In this document: in pieces, positions 43,527-52,332 of the stretch
Layout: each line of letters starts with the position of its first letter
Numbering within the stretch: the stretch's first letter is position 1
NCBI GenBank assembly: GCA_043557195.1
Contig: CP121314.1
Coordinates: 3,782,001-3,846,000 of the forward strand
Direction of reading: 5' to 3'
Length of the DNA stretch: 64,000 nucleotides
Source of the DNA: Jejuia sp043557195
GTDB lineage: Bacteria > Bacteroidota > Bacteroidia > Flavobacteriales > Flavobacteriaceae
Notes under the pieces: model-generated
What the model saw: only the letters and a program-made list of their open reading frames with translations
What the model was told of the DNA's origin: nothing
Databases searched by the model: none
Program-made: the position numbers and the translations under genes

Positions 43527-43655
43527 TTCGTTTAACGTGTTCGTATATGATTAGTTACTTGAAATGGTGTGAGTCATTCTCAGGTTAGTACACAGGTTTA
43601 TTAACTAGGAGGAATTTCCGTTTAGGAAATTCAGATGTAATTAATTATACACGTT
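43527..43655. repeat. attC-like nested palindrome beside the DUF6624 gene, including an inverted-repeat arm
   Basis: AACGTG (43534-43539) pairs with CACGTT (43650-43655), TATA (43544-43547) with TATA (43646-43649), and the apex is GAATTTCC-gttta-GGAAATTC (43612-43632). Length ~122 bp. Its left edge TTCGTTTAACGT (43527-43538) is the exact reverse complement of 44431-44442. GTTTAAC within that edge fits the RYYYAAC box of attC sites. The architecture is the same as at 16296 and 20552. Confidence 0.6.
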
Positions 43656-43676
43656 GTTGGTATTTCGTTTTTTTTA

Positions 43677-44345
43677 CTAATTGCGTTTTTTTTCAAACTC
43701 TTCTGTTCTCTTTATTTGTTCTTCGAGATTCCATTCAAAATCGAATCTATTCTTTAGAAATACCGCAATTGGCTCAAGTCCAATTTCAGCTCTTCGCTTA
43801 TCGATGTTTTTTGGATCAAATACAGGCCATACATTGAAACTTCTTGTTTCTGGATAGTACTTCATTTGCCCTCCATAGATTTGTAAATCTCCTCTTTCTG
43901 TTGCAATTCTATCTTCAGCTCTAACCAAAAAACGTGGTTCTAATTTTTTGTCTTTTACAGCTTGTCTCATCATTGGAAGATATTGTATACGAACCTTATT
44001 ATCTGAATGTTGAATGACATTGCATATAGTCCAGTTTCCTTGTTCTCCAGACATTTCTTTTGTTGGCCATCCATATGAATCAAGTATATTCTTCACTTTT
44101 CGTTCATTAATGATATGATTGTTCTTATAAATTGTTTGCTGTTCTTTAACTAATTCCGATTCAGTGCCATATATTTTTATTAGTGAGTCCCTCGCCCTAA
44201 TTGGAAGTTGTTCTCTTTGCCAAATAGTATCAAGAACTGCAATCAGATTTCCTGGATTCTCGGTTTTTTTTGATACCATTTTCGATTTGGACATATTAGA
44301 GCAACTCGTTATTATTAGTAAGCCGAATAATAAAATATATTTCAT
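43677..44345 (-). CDS. DUF6624-like lipoprotein in an IR-bounded segment
   Basis: 222 residues. The signal KYILLFGLLIITSC is a lipobox, then a Ser/Lys tether. The mature part reads VLDTIWQREQLPIRARDSLI, SYGWPTKEMSGEQGNWTICN, VIQHSDNKVRIQYLPMM and DRIATERGDLQIYGGQMKYY, the DUF6624 pattern (GWP...QH...LP...DR...Q.YG.Q). Function unknown. It is bounded by 12-bp inverted repeats (43527-43538, 44431-44442) and sits alone between katG-ank and the peroxiredoxin operon, so it looks like a later insertion into the core region. Confidence 0.78.
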   Translation of the reverse strand: MKYILLFGLLIITSCSNMSKSKMVSKKTENPGNLIAVLDTIWQREQLPIRARDSLIKIYGTESELVKEQQTIYKNNHIINERKVKNILDSYGWPTKEMSGEQGNWTICNVIQHSDNKVRIQYLPMMRQAVKDKKLEPRFLVRAEDRIATERGDLQIYGGQMKYYPETRSFNVWPVFDPKNIDKRRAEIGLEPIAVFLKNRFDFEWNLEEQIKRTEEFEKKRN

Positions 44346-44430
44346 TATTAAATAAGGTTGTTTTAAGTTATTAGTCTAATGAATGTCAATGTTTCCAGGG
44401 GGTTTGTATCGTTTCAATGGCTTATATCCG

Positions 44431-44442
44431 ACGTTAAACGAA
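44431..44442. repeat. Right 12-bp inverted repeat of the DUF6624 segment
   Basis: ACGTTAAACGAA is the exact reverse complement of 43527-43538. GTTAAAC fits the GTTRRRY core of attC sites. It is preceded by TTATATCC, similar to the CTATATCC that precedes the repeat at 19679. Confidence 0.55.
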
Positions 44443-44484
44443 GATAGTTGAAATTTTTTGCAAAGTCAATTTTGTCCAAACAAA

Positions 44485-44508
44485 AAACCACCTCAAAAGA
44501 GATGGTTT
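44485..44508 (-). terminator. Terminator of the thioredoxin operon
   Basis: AAACCACCTC pairs with GAGATGGTTT (one mismatch) around AAAA. On the minus strand it is followed by T-rich sequence and lies just after the stop of the 85-residue gene. Confidence 0.65.
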
Positions 44509-44533
44509 CAATAATCAAATTTTTCTTTTCTAA

Positions 44534-44791
44534 TTAGGTGTCTATAGACCCCATAACACGACCCATAAAGCTATTTAATGCTTCTTTTTTTGGCGTACCA
44601 TCTTTAGTCATTTTATTAACTTCTAGTGCACCATACATATTAGAGATCAATTCTCCAATAACATCTAGTTCTTCATCTTTAAGAGAAGGTACTTCCGTTA
44701 ATGCTTCTAGGGTTTCTATAGTTTCAACAACAAAATCTTCGTCGTTATCTTCTATGAAATTTGTTAAATGCTTAATTACTGGTAACTTCAT
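44534..44791 (-). CDS. DUF6952-like small acidic protein linked to thioredoxin
   Basis: 85 residues, acidic and helical: KLPVIKHLTNFIEDNDEDFV and GELISNMYGALEVNKM. I recognise it as a short flavobacterial protein regularly encoded after a thioredoxin gene; I believe it is DUF6952, but that name needs checking. Its start lies 20 bp inside the thioredoxin gene, so the two are translationally coupled. Possible partner or regulator of the thioredoxin; no catalytic residues seen. Confidence 0.7.
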   Translation of the reverse strand: MKLPVIKHLTNFIEDNDEDFVVETIETLEALTEVPSLKDEELDVIGELISNMYGALEVNKMTKDGTPKKEALNSFMGRVMGSIDT

Positions 44792-45086
44792 TTACTAAGT
44801 CTTTTAAAACATCAAACTTGTTTGTTTGTACTTGATTTACAAAAGCACCATTTTTAAAGGTAGCAAATGTTGGTAAATTATCAACAGTTGCAAGTTTTCT
44901 GCTTTCTGGAAACTTTTCCGCGTCAGCAATAATAAAAGTAATACCTTCTAATTCAGAAGCTAACTTTTTTACCTTAGGTTTCATAATACGACAATTACCG
45001 CACCAAGTAGCAGAATATTGCACAACAACAGTATCATTTTCAGATACCAAGTCTTGTAAATTATCCTGATCTAATTCTTTTACCAT
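44772..45086 (-). CDS. Thioredoxin-family protein
   Basis: 104 residues. The active site is YSATWCGNCRIMKP (C29-GN-C32; classical thioredoxin has CGPC). The cis-Pro region reads VDNLPTFATFKNG. Cytoplasmic, no signal. It is a thiol-disulfide reductase, probably reducing the peroxiredoxin encoded upstream on the same strand. The CGNC centre suggests a somewhat different redox potential from Trx1. Confidence 0.92.
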   Translation of the reverse strand: MVKELDQDNLQDLVSENDTVVVQYSATWCGNCRIMKPKVKKLASELEGITFIIADAEKFPESRKLATVDNLPTFATFKNGAFVNQVQTNKFDVLKDLVNEVTSN

Positions 45087-45107
45087 AACTTTTTAAATTT
45101 TCAATAT

Positions 45108-45152
45108 CTAAATCCCAAATTCCAAAAGGGTAATTTTGGAATTTAGGATTTT
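45108..45152 (-). terminator. Hairpin between peroxiredoxin and thioredoxin genes
   Basis: AAATCC-CAAATTCCAAAA (from 45109) pairs with TTTTGGAATTTAGGATTT (to ~45150) around a 6-nt loop. It is long and AT-rich. It lies between the two genes and probably limits read-through into the thioredoxin gene. Confidence 0.55.
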
Positions 45153-45165
45153 AATTTTAGGTTTT

Positions 45166-45810
45166 TTAGTTTACGTGAGCCGCTAAATACTCAGCAACAC
45201 CGTCTCTATTAGCATTCATTGCTTCTTTTCCTTTTTCCCAATCTGCTGGGCAAACTTCACCTTTCTCTTGTACATGCGTTAAAGCGTCAATTAAACGTAA
45301 GTATTCGCCAACGTTTCTTCCTAAAGGCATGTTGTTAATGCTTTCATGTTGCACGATACCATCTTCATCAATAATATAAGTGGCTCTATACGTTACATTA
45401 TCACCTTCAACGGTTACAACACCAGTTTCTTCATTGTAAGTTTCATCAGTAATGTCTAAAATACCTAAAGTAGAGGCAAGATTTCTATTAGAATCTGCTA
45501 AAATAGGATACGTTACACCCTCAATTCCACCATTGTCTTTATCAGTGCTTAACCATGCAAAGTGTACTTCTGGAGTGTCGCAAGAGGCACCAATAACGAT
45601 TGTATTACGTTTTTCAAATTCACCTAAAGCCGCTTGAAATGCATGTAATTCAGTAGGACATACAAAAGTAAAATCCTTTGGATACCAAAATAACACTACT
45701 TTTTTCTTGTTGTTTACCGCTTCTTCTAAAACGTTTAATTTAAAAGTATCGCCCATGTCGTTCATTGCGTTTACGTTTAAATCTGGAAATTTTTTCCCTA
45801 CAAATGCCAT
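45166..45810 (-). CDS. Typical 2-Cys peroxiredoxin (AhpC/TSA family)
   Basis: 214 residues. Peroxidatic Cys in WYPKDFTFVCPTELHAF (C51), resolving Cys in GEVCPADWEKGK (C187). The length and the FYPxDFTFVCPTE motif are those of AhpC/Prx1. It reduces hydrogen peroxide and organic peroxides, with thioredoxin (next gene) as the likely reductant; no AhpF is nearby. A TAGTTTTG -7 box lies ~43 nt upstream of the ATG. Confidence 0.95.
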   Translation of the reverse strand: MAFVGKKFPDLNVNAMNDMGDTFKLNVLEEAVNNKKKVVLFWYPKDFTFVCPTELHAFQAALGEFEKRNTIVIGASCDTPEVHFAWLSTDKDNGGIEGVTYPILADSNRNLASTLGILDITDETYNEETGVVTVEGDNVTYRATYIIDEDGIVQHESINNMPLGRNVGEYLRLIDALTHVQEKGEVCPADWEKGKEAMNANRDGVAEYLAAHVN

Positions 45811-45852
45811 AATTTTTATTTATTTAATATGATTAATAATTTCAATTTGAAG

Positions 45853-45860
45853 CAAAACTA
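45853..45860 (-). promoter_or_regulatory. -7 box of the peroxiredoxin gene
   Basis: TAGTTTTG on the minus strand matches TAnnTTTG. The remainder of 45811-46025 shows no other signal. Confidence 0.5.
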
Positions 45861-46025
45861 CCACTTCAAAACACCTGTAGAAATAGAATATGATTATTAA
45901 AGTTTATTGGTGAATAGCATTTGAGTATCGGGTCAAAAACTGATACTCATTTTTAAGAAATATGCATAAAATTAAGTTCAAAATTATCAAGTTGATAAAT
46001 CCTATTTATAAGTGATGCAGTATTC

Positions 46026-47540
46026 TTATTTAGAATTTGAAAGCTGTTTGATTTTTATTCTGAAGGCCGCAAAAAGTAAAGTTGTGAATGGACTAAGCCA
46101 ATTAAAAATAGCATAAATAAAGTAATCCCAAACGCCAACACCTAAAACGCTAGATTGATAAGCACCACAGGTGTTCCAAGGGATTAGTACCGAAGTAACT
46201 GTGCCAGAATCTTCAAGTGTTCTACTTAAATTTTCAGGTGCAAGCCCTTTATCTTCAAATGCTTGTTTAAACATTTTTCCAGGAATAACTATTGCTAAAT
46301 ATTGATCGGATGCTGCAACATTTAACCCTAGGCAACTTATAACAGTACTAGCAAATAAACCAAAAACTGACGATGCTACAGAAAGTAGCACTTTTGTAAT
46401 TCTAGCTAATGCCCCAATACCATCCATAACGCCACCAAAAATCATAGCGCTAATAATGAGAAGAATCGTACCTAACATACCAATCATTCCACTTGCTGAG
46501 AATAAATCGTTTAGTTTCTCATTATCAGTTGTAATTTGAGTGTCAGTAAAAATTGAAGTAATAACAACTCCAAAATTTGAATCTCCTAAACTTGCTAAAA
46601 CATCAGATTGAAAAATAAAAGCAAAAACGGCTGCAATAATTGCTCCTGTTGCCAGAGCTGCAAGAGGTTTTGTTTTCATTAGTATTAAAACAATAACCAA
46701 ACCCGGAACAACAAATAACCATGGAGAAATATTAAAAGTTGATTGTATTGAGTTTAATAAATTAGTTAAATCTGTAGTGCCCGATGTATCTGAGGTGAAG
46801 CTTAAAATGACGAATACAATTAAAGTAACTACTATTGTTGGCACTGTTGTAATCGTCATATATCTTATATGTGTAAATAAATCTGTGCCCGCCAGTGCTG
46901 GTGCTAAATTTGTGGTGTCGCTCATAGGTGACATTTTATCACCAAAATAAGCTCCAGAGATTACTGCTCCAGCAATCATTCCTGTATGTATGCCTAATGC
47001 TGAACCTATGCCAACGAGGGCAATCCCAACTGTAGCTGAAGTAGTCCATGAACTACCCGTAGCTATTGAGATTATAGCACATATTACAACACATGCTGGC
47101 AAAAATATACTTGGGTTTAATACTTGTAAGCCATAATACACCATAGCAGGAATTACGCCACTTATCAACCAAGTACCTGCCAATGCGCCAACTAGTAGGA
47201 GTATTAAAACCGGAACAAAAACACTTTTTAGGTTTTCCCAAATTTCAGAAAGCATTCTGTCCATTGAAACTTTGTTAAAAAAACCAACAACAGCAGCAAC
47301 TAAACCTCCGGTAAGTAATATAATTTGATTGGAATACTCTCCAAACATTTCGCCATTAGCAAATTGGATGTTATAAAAAAGTAGACTAATCAATATAATA
47401 ACAGGAATCAAAGCTCCCCAAATATTCAATTCGGTGTTTTCGATAATATTTTGGTCGTTGGCTTTAAATTCAGAAATATTCTTATCGTCTTTCATAGTCA
47501 CTTTTTGGATAGGTAATGTTACGATTTTATTGGTTTTCAT
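46026..47540 (-). CDS. nhaC: Na+/H+ antiporter, NhaC family
   Basis: I use ATG at 47540 (504 residues); the frame begins with a TTG three bases earlier, and an ATG at 47495 is also possible. About 12 membrane helices. Family motifs include AIISIATGSSWTTSATVGIA, GAYFGDKMSPMSDTTNLAPA and DSGTVTSVLIPWNTCGAYQS. These transporters exchange protons for sodium at alkaline pH or high salt, as suits a marine organism. The gene is monocistronic. Confidence 0.94.
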   Translation of the reverse strand: MKTNKIVTLPIQKVTMKDDKNISEFKANDQNIIENTELNIWGALIPVIILISLLFYNIQFANGEMFGEYSNQIILLTGGLVAAVVGFFNKVSMDRMLSEIWENLKSVFVPVLILLLVGALAGTWLISGVIPAMVYYGLQVLNPSIFLPACVVICAIISIATGSSWTTSATVGIALVGIGSALGIHTGMIAGAVISGAYFGDKMSPMSDTTNLAPALAGTDLFTHIRYMTITTVPTIVVTLIVFVILSFTSDTSGTTDLTNLLNSIQSTFNISPWLFVVPGLVIVLILMKTKPLAALATGAIIAAVFAFIFQSDVLASLGDSNFGVVITSIFTDTQITTDNEKLNDLFSASGMIGMLGTILLIISAMIFGGVMDGIGALARITKVLLSVASSVFGLFASTVISCLGLNVAASDQYLAIVIPGKMFKQAFEDKGLAPENLSRTLEDSGTVTSVLIPWNTCGAYQSSVLGVGVWDYFIYAIFNWLSPFTTLLFAAFRIKIKQLSNSK

Positions 47541-47604
47541 CAAAATTATGTGACGATTTAGGTTTACAAGTGTCTCATAATAAATAACCCCAAAAATTCT
47601 AATT

Positions 47605-47811
47605 ATGTTTTTTGCATTGTCATTTATAGTTGTATTAGCAGCCTTATATTTTTTAGTTTATGATGGGGTAGATACATATTCTCAATATAAAAGCTTGAAA
47701 GAATTTACACCTAACAGCAAAAAAACAGAGACAACGAATGAGAAACCTAGATCATTAGATTTTGATTTTGAAACGTTGGTAACTCCAGACGAATTGAGTA
47801 TTCTTATTTAA
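47605..47811 (+). CDS. Small single-pass membrane protein, unknown function
   Basis: 68 residues. The first ~20 are a membrane helix (FFALSFIVVLAALYFLVYDG), followed by a charged tail ending FDFETLVTPDELSILI. Divergent from nhaC. No known family. Confidence 0.6.
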   Translation: MFFALSFIVVLAALYFLVYDGVDTYSQYKSLKEFTPNSKKTETTNEKPRSLDFDFETLVTPDELSILI

Positions 47812-47961
47812 GAAAGTAAAATTTTTAATTTAAGAAAAATGAATTTTTATATTTCATCATTTTTAAATGAAAAATCGCAAAAAATAGAACCTTTTGCATA
47901 CTTTTTCTCCATTTTTTCGTTAATATTGTTAAGTATTTATACGAATTGCTATTTTAAAAAA

Positions 47962-48735
47962 ATGAAAAGAATTCTCTCACAATTACTTTTCTTATTTTTA
48001 TGTTTCAACATGTCTGCACAAGTTGGAATAGGGACGACGACTCCAGTTTCAACTCTTGATATTAATGGATCAGTATCTTCAAATATTAGCACAACAACAG
48101 GAAACCTTACTTTAGACGATACGCATCATACCATAATATTAGGAGGAAATCATAACATAACATTACCTGCGGCTAATACTTGTAACGGTAGAATTTATGT
48201 TATAAAAAATCCAACTACTAACACACCAACGATAACTAATTTTAACGATTTAATAGGATCGGGATTAACGACAATAGCTAGCGAAACTACTATTTGGATA
48301 CAAAGTGATGGTACGAATTGGCAACAAATAAGTGCTAATAAAATTACATATGAAAAAGTTGTGGTTTGGGCTGAGGAGGCAAGTAATGTTAACAGTAATA
48401 GTATGCAATGGTCTTTTGGAAACGGTGATGCGGGTTTCATTGGGTTACCTTTACCAGAGGCTTGGGAAGCATATGCGGTGAGTTTTCATGCTGATAATAC
48501 TTCTAATGCTACAAATACTATGCTTATGGCAGTTGTGGATATCTCTGGAAACGGAGCCTTTACAGAGTTTTTTAGGTTCACAGCTTCAGGAGCCGATGAT
48601 AACATGTCTTATACCGAAATTCTAGCTACGCCTGTTGCTATTCCAGCAGGAACTACTTTAGGCTTTAGGTCTATTACCGAAACTGGTAATATTAACAGTG
48701 CTAGAGTAGCTGTTTGGTTAAGACGCATACCCTAA
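47962..48735 (+). CDS. Secreted protein with hyaline/tail-fibre-like N-terminal domain
   Basis: 257 residues from ATG at 47962; the frame extends to 47839, but that part lacks a signal peptide at its front and reads as untranslated. The signal KRILSQLLFLFLCFNMSAQ is followed by VGIGTTTPVSTLDINGSVSS, the common 'VGIGTxxPxxxLDVxG' start of Bacteroidota surface proteins. Two further beta-rich parts (HTIILGGNHNITLPAAN; WSFGNGDAGFIGLPLPEAWE) follow. No catalytic motif. No type A or B sorting domain at the C-terminus, so the export route beyond the periplasm is unclear. Confidence 0.72.
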   Translation: MKRILSQLLFLFLCFNMSAQVGIGTTTPVSTLDINGSVSSNISTTTGNLTLDDTHHTIILGGNHNITLPAANTCNGRIYVIKNPTTNTPTITNFNDLIGSGLTTIASETTIWIQSDGTNWQQISANKITYEKVVVWAEEASNVNSNSMQWSFGNGDAGFIGLPLPEAWEAYAVSFHADNTSNATNTMLMAVVDISGNGAFTEFFRFTASGADDNMSYTEILATPVAIPAGTTLGFRSITETGNINSARVAVWLRRIP

Positions 48736-48768
48736 ATAATATAAAGTTGGTTAACTTTGCCAACTTAT

Positions 48769-49791
48769 ATGGATTCACTAACACAAATCGTATTAGGCGC
48801 TGCTTGTGGAGAAGCAGTACTTGGAAAGAAAATTGGTAACAAAGCGTTATTGTTTGGTGCTATAGGTGGTACTATTCCAGATTTAGATGTTTTAGTGGGT
48901 GGGTGGCTTTATGGCAATGAAATTGATGCTATGTTGTTCCATCGTGGGTTTATGCATTCTATTTTGTTTTCAGTTTTAGCTGCTTTTCTGCTAGGTTGGC
49001 TAGTGTATAAGTTGTACGATTTTGGAAAACGTAGAAATACCACCACTCAAAAGGACTGGACATCATTATTCTTTTGGTCCTTATTTACACATCCTATTCT
49101 TGATGCTTTTACACCATATGGCACACAATTATTTGCACCTTTTAGTAATTATCGGGTGGCCTTAAATAATATTGCTGTTGCAGACCCTGCCTATACTTTG
49201 CCTTTTTTAATCTGTATGATAGTTTTGATGTTTTTCAAACGAACTTCAGTTAAAAGACGCTTATGGTTAAAATTAGGAATCGGTATAAGTTCAGTCTATT
49301 TATTATTTACTCTAGGTAACAAGCTATACATTGATACAATCTTTAGAAAATCATTAAAAGATGCAGAAATAAGTGCAGTTAGATTTAGTACACAACCTGC
49401 AATATTGAATAATCTTTTATGGTACGCCATTGCAGAAACAGAATCCGCATATTACGTCTCAGATTATTCGCTATTTGATACTAAAAATAGGTTTTTAAAC
49501 TTCAGGGATGTTCCTAAACAACGCGATTTAAAACCATCAGATTATGATGATATTAAAGGATTAGCATGGTTCAGCAATCATTATTATAGTGTTTATAAAT
49601 TGAATGCTAATGAGTATCAATACAACGACTTGCGTTACCCACTTTTGGATTTAGATAACCCGAATACCTCAGTTTTTAGTCTATTGCTTTATAAAGATGG
49701 AAATCGCCTAAATATGAAGCCTTTCGAGCCAAAGTTTGATAGTTTAGGTGATGTTTTTAAATCACTTTGGGAACGTATTAAAGGGATTTAG
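48769..49791 (+). CDS. Membrane-bound metal-dependent hydrolase (YdjM/DUF457 family)
   Basis: 340 residues from ATG at 48769; a TTG 12 bases earlier is not needed. MDSLTQIVLGAACGEAVLGK opens the family, followed by GAIGGTIPDLDVL (acidic metal ligands), HRGFMHSILFSVL and FFWSLFTHPILDAFTPYGTQ, which carry the His and Asp ligands. Several membrane helices lie between. Related to YdjM, which is SOS-induced in E. coli; the substrate is unknown. Its end overlaps the convergent PLP gene by 4 bp. Confidence 0.88.
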   Translation: MDSLTQIVLGAACGEAVLGKKIGNKALLFGAIGGTIPDLDVLVGGWLYGNEIDAMLFHRGFMHSILFSVLAAFLLGWLVYKLYDFGKRRNTTTQKDWTSLFFWSLFTHPILDAFTPYGTQLFAPFSNYRVALNNIAVADPAYTLPFLICMIVLMFFKRTSVKRRLWLKLGIGISSVYLLFTLGNKLYIDTIFRKSLKDAEISAVRFSTQPAILNNLLWYAIAETESAYYVSDYSLFDTKNRFLNFRDVPKQRDLKPSDYDDIKGLAWFSNHYYSVYKLNANEYQYNDLRYPLLDLDNPNTSVFSLLLYKDGNRLNMKPFEPKFDSLGDVFKSLWERIKGI

Positions 49792-51014
49792 CTTACTTTT
49801 AGTTTTCGATCTTTTTTCAATATATCTAGTTCTATCATAGAATTATGCATCATTTGGTAGGTACGTTTAATGTCGGCATCTAATCCTATTGAGAATCTGA
49901 TTAATCCATCACTCAACCCCATTTCTAATTGTTCATCTTCTGGAATTTCTGAAGATGTTGAAGTTCCAGGAGCAGAAAACAACGTTTTATAAAAGCCTAA
50001 ACTCACCGCTAAATAGCCTAAATTCTTGTGTTGCATCAATTCCATCAATTGATTGGCTTTTTCAAGTGACCCTACATCAATGGTTAGCATGCCACCAAAA
50101 CCATATTCTTCATTCATCATGCTTTTAAATAATTCATGAGAAGGGTGTGATTTTAGTCCAGGATATACGGTTTTAAGACCATCTTTTTCAAATTGTTCAG
50201 CTAAGTACATTCCATTTTTACTGTGTTGTTGCATTCTTATATGCAATGTTCTTAAATTTTTAAGAATTGACGAAGCTCGTAGACTATCCATAGTAGATCC
50301 AAGTAACATACCAGCACCATCATTTACATTACGCAAATCATTTATAAATTCCTGTGTTCCACATACTACACCACCAACCGTATCGCTAGAACCATTTATA
50401 AATTTCGTCAAGCTATGGATAACAACATCAGCTCCTAAAACCGCAGGGGAAATAGACAAAGGTGAAAACGTGTTGTCAACTACTAGTGCTAATCCGTATT
50501 TTTTGGCAATGGCTGATAAACCTACAATATCAGCTACTTCCAGAAGCGGGTTGCTAACAGATTCACAATACAACACCTTGGTATTATTTGTTATGGATGC
50601 TTCAACAGCCTCTAAACTTGTAATGTCAACAAAAGTCGTTTCAATATTAAATTTCGGTGTGAAATTTTTAAAAAACGCATAAGTGCCTCCATAAATCGTT
50701 CTACTAGAAATGATATGATCCCCAGCATCACACAATTGCATAATTACTGAGGTTATGGCACCCATTCCAGATGCTGTAACATTAGCAGTCTCTGTATTCT
50801 CCATTGCAGCTAAAGCTTCACCTAAATAAAGATTGGAAGGTGAGGAGTGGCGCGAATATAAATAACAACCATCAGCATTTCCCTCAAAGGTATCAAACAT
50901 AGTTTTTGCTGAAAGAAAGGTATAGGTTGATGAATCTGAAATAGAAGGATTTACACCTCCAAATTCTCCGAAATATTGTAAATCTTGAATATTATTAGCA
51001 GGTTTAAAACTCAT
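49788..51014 (-). CDS. Cys/Met-metabolism PLP-dependent lyase (methionine gamma-lyase/cystathionine gamma-synthase type)
   Basis: 408 residues. YLYSRHSSPSNLYLGEALAA (Tyr/Arg contacting PLP phosphate), LVVDNTFSPLSISP (D180) and VVIHSLTKFINGSSD with the PLP lysine K204 define the gamma-family. The end matches APGTSTSSEIPEDEQ...GLIRFSIGLD. Reactions range from methionine gamma-lyase to O-acylhomoserine sulfhydrylase; the sequence alone does not decide. It is divergent from an Lrp/AsnC regulator 157 bp away, an arrangement typical for a lyase induced by its amino acid substrate. Confidence 0.9.
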   Translation of the reverse strand: MSFKPANNIQDLQYFGEFGGVNPSISDSSTYTFLSAKTMFDTFEGNADGCYLYSRHSSPSNLYLGEALAAMENTETANVTASGMGAITSVIMQLCDAGDHIISSRTIYGGTYAFFKNFTPKFNIETTFVDITSLEAVEASITNNTKVLYCESVSNPLLEVADIVGLSAIAKKYGLALVVDNTFSPLSISPAVLGADVVIHSLTKFINGSSDTVGGVVCGTQEFINDLRNVNDGAGMLLGSTMDSLRASSILKNLRTLHIRMQQHSKNGMYLAEQFEKDGLKTVYPGLKSHPSHELFKSMMNEEYGFGGMLTIDVGSLEKANQLMELMQHKNLGYLAVSLGFYKTLFSAPGTSTSSEIPEDEQLEMGLSDGLIRFSIGLDADIKRTYQMMHNSMIELDILKKDRKLKVS

Positions 51015-51171
51015 AATGTTATAATTTTTGTTTTACTAAAATCATAATAATTAGAATTAAAATCAATTATTATTTTAGTTGTTAGAAAATAAAACTAAAA
51101 ATAAGTATTATGTTAGATGAATAGTTTGTATTTTAGTATTGAATCCGATTTAGAACGAAAAATTTTCCACC

Positions 51172-51630
51172 ATGGTTTTTGATAAAACTGATAAAAAACT
51201 ACTTGAGCTTTTACAAAACGATAGTAAGCAAACCAATAAAGAACTTTCAAATAAGCTAGGGCTTTCGGTAACGGCGGTTTACGAACGTATTAAAAAACTA
51301 GAAAAAGAAGGGTTTATTAGCGGCTACACGGCTATAATAAATAAGCAAAAAATTAATAGGAATTTTGTAGCTTTTTGCCATGTCAAACTCTTACAACACA
51401 GTCGAGATTTTGTAGTAAGTTTTGAAAAAGAGGTAAATAACCTTGAGGAAGTTTTGGAATGCTATCACATAAGTGGAGATTACGATTATCTTCTAAAAGT
51501 AATAGTGAAGGATATGGTATCGTTTAGGGAGTTTATGGTTAAAAAATTGACAAATATTAACCATATTGGGAGCACACATAGTATGTTTGTAATTAACGAA
51601 GTAAAACAAACACATATCATCCGCTTCTAA
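51172..51630 (+). CDS. Lrp/AsnC-family transcriptional regulator
   Basis: 152 residues. HTH at ~1-60: DKKLLELLQNDSKQTNKELS, LGLSVTAVYERIKKLEKEGF. RAM domain with the effector-binding stretch ECYHISGDYDYLLKVIVKD. These proteins form octamers that respond to amino acids. It is divergent from the Cys/Met lyase and very likely regulates it. The stop is fused to the next gene's start (TAATG). Confidence 0.93.
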   Translation: MVFDKTDKKLLELLQNDSKQTNKELSNKLGLSVTAVYERIKKLEKEGFISGYTAIINKQKINRNFVAFCHVKLLQHSRDFVVSFEKEVNNLEEVLECYHISGDYDYLLKVIVKDMVSFREFMVKKLTNINHIGSTHSMFVINEVKQTHIIRF

Positions 51631-52256
51631 TGGCCTCAGTAAGATATAAAGCCATAGAGTTTTTGCTCATTTTTATAGTTACACCACTTAGTTTTGCTAT
51701 AAATTATTCGCCTTTTATTAAGCTAAGTGTAGGTTTAGTTGGATTTGTGTATGTGATTTTTATACTATTGAAGGTTGAAAAACAAAAGTTGAAAATTGCT
51801 CCTTATTTAGATTGGAAATCCTTTTGGAAATCAACACTTCTAAAACTCTTAATTATAGTAGTGGTAACTTTCTTGTTCGTTTGGGAAACGAGCCCGAAAG
51901 CCTTGTTTTCGGTCTTACTAAACAAGCCAAAACTGTGGGTGTTTATATTATTCGTTTACACCTTTTTATCGGTTTACCCTCAAGAGCTAATTTATCGCAC
52001 TTTTTATTTTAAGAGATATGGAGTATTGTTTAAAAATGATAGGTTTTTAATATTTCTGAATGCCATAGTTTTTGCATTGGCACATTTATTTTTCCGAAAC
52101 ACATTAGTTTTAGCCTTAACCTTTTTAGGTGGTATTTTGTTCGCCGTAACCTATCAAAGAACAAAGTCAACTCTCTTAGTATCAATTGAACACGCTATAT
52201 ATGGGTGTTGGTTATTCACCGTTGGAATGGGGGAGATGCTCGGGTTTCCTGCTTAA
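51630..52256 (+). CDS. CPBP-family intramembrane protease-like protein
   Basis: 208 residues with about six membrane helices. YPQELIYRTFYFKRYG corresponds to the CPBP EExxxR motif but with Gln-Glu instead of Glu-Glu. VFALAHLFFRN and SIEHAIYGCWLFTVGMG supply the two His. Homologues are Rce1-like glutamic proteases or immunity proteins. It is coupled to the Lrp gene by TAATG. The first Glu is replaced, so activity is uncertain. Confidence 0.82.
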   Translation: MASVRYKAIEFLLIFIVTPLSFAINYSPFIKLSVGLVGFVYVIFILLKVEKQKLKIAPYLDWKSFWKSTLLKLLIIVVVTFLFVWETSPKALFSVLLNKPKLWVFILFVYTFLSVYPQELIYRTFYFKRYGVLFKNDRFLIFLNAIVFALAHLFFRNTLVLALTFLGGILFAVTYQRTKSTLLVSIEHAIYGCWLFTVGMGEMLGFPA

Positions 52257-52332
52257 ATAATTCAATAAAATCTCACATAATTAAATCTTTTTACTATTTT
52301 TAGGAAGCTATTATTAACCAACATTATTAAAT

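Noticed and set aside
47839..47961. Upstream 41-codon extension of the secreted protein at 47962
   Set aside because: The internal ATG at 47962 is followed directly by a good signal peptide; the extension would bury it.
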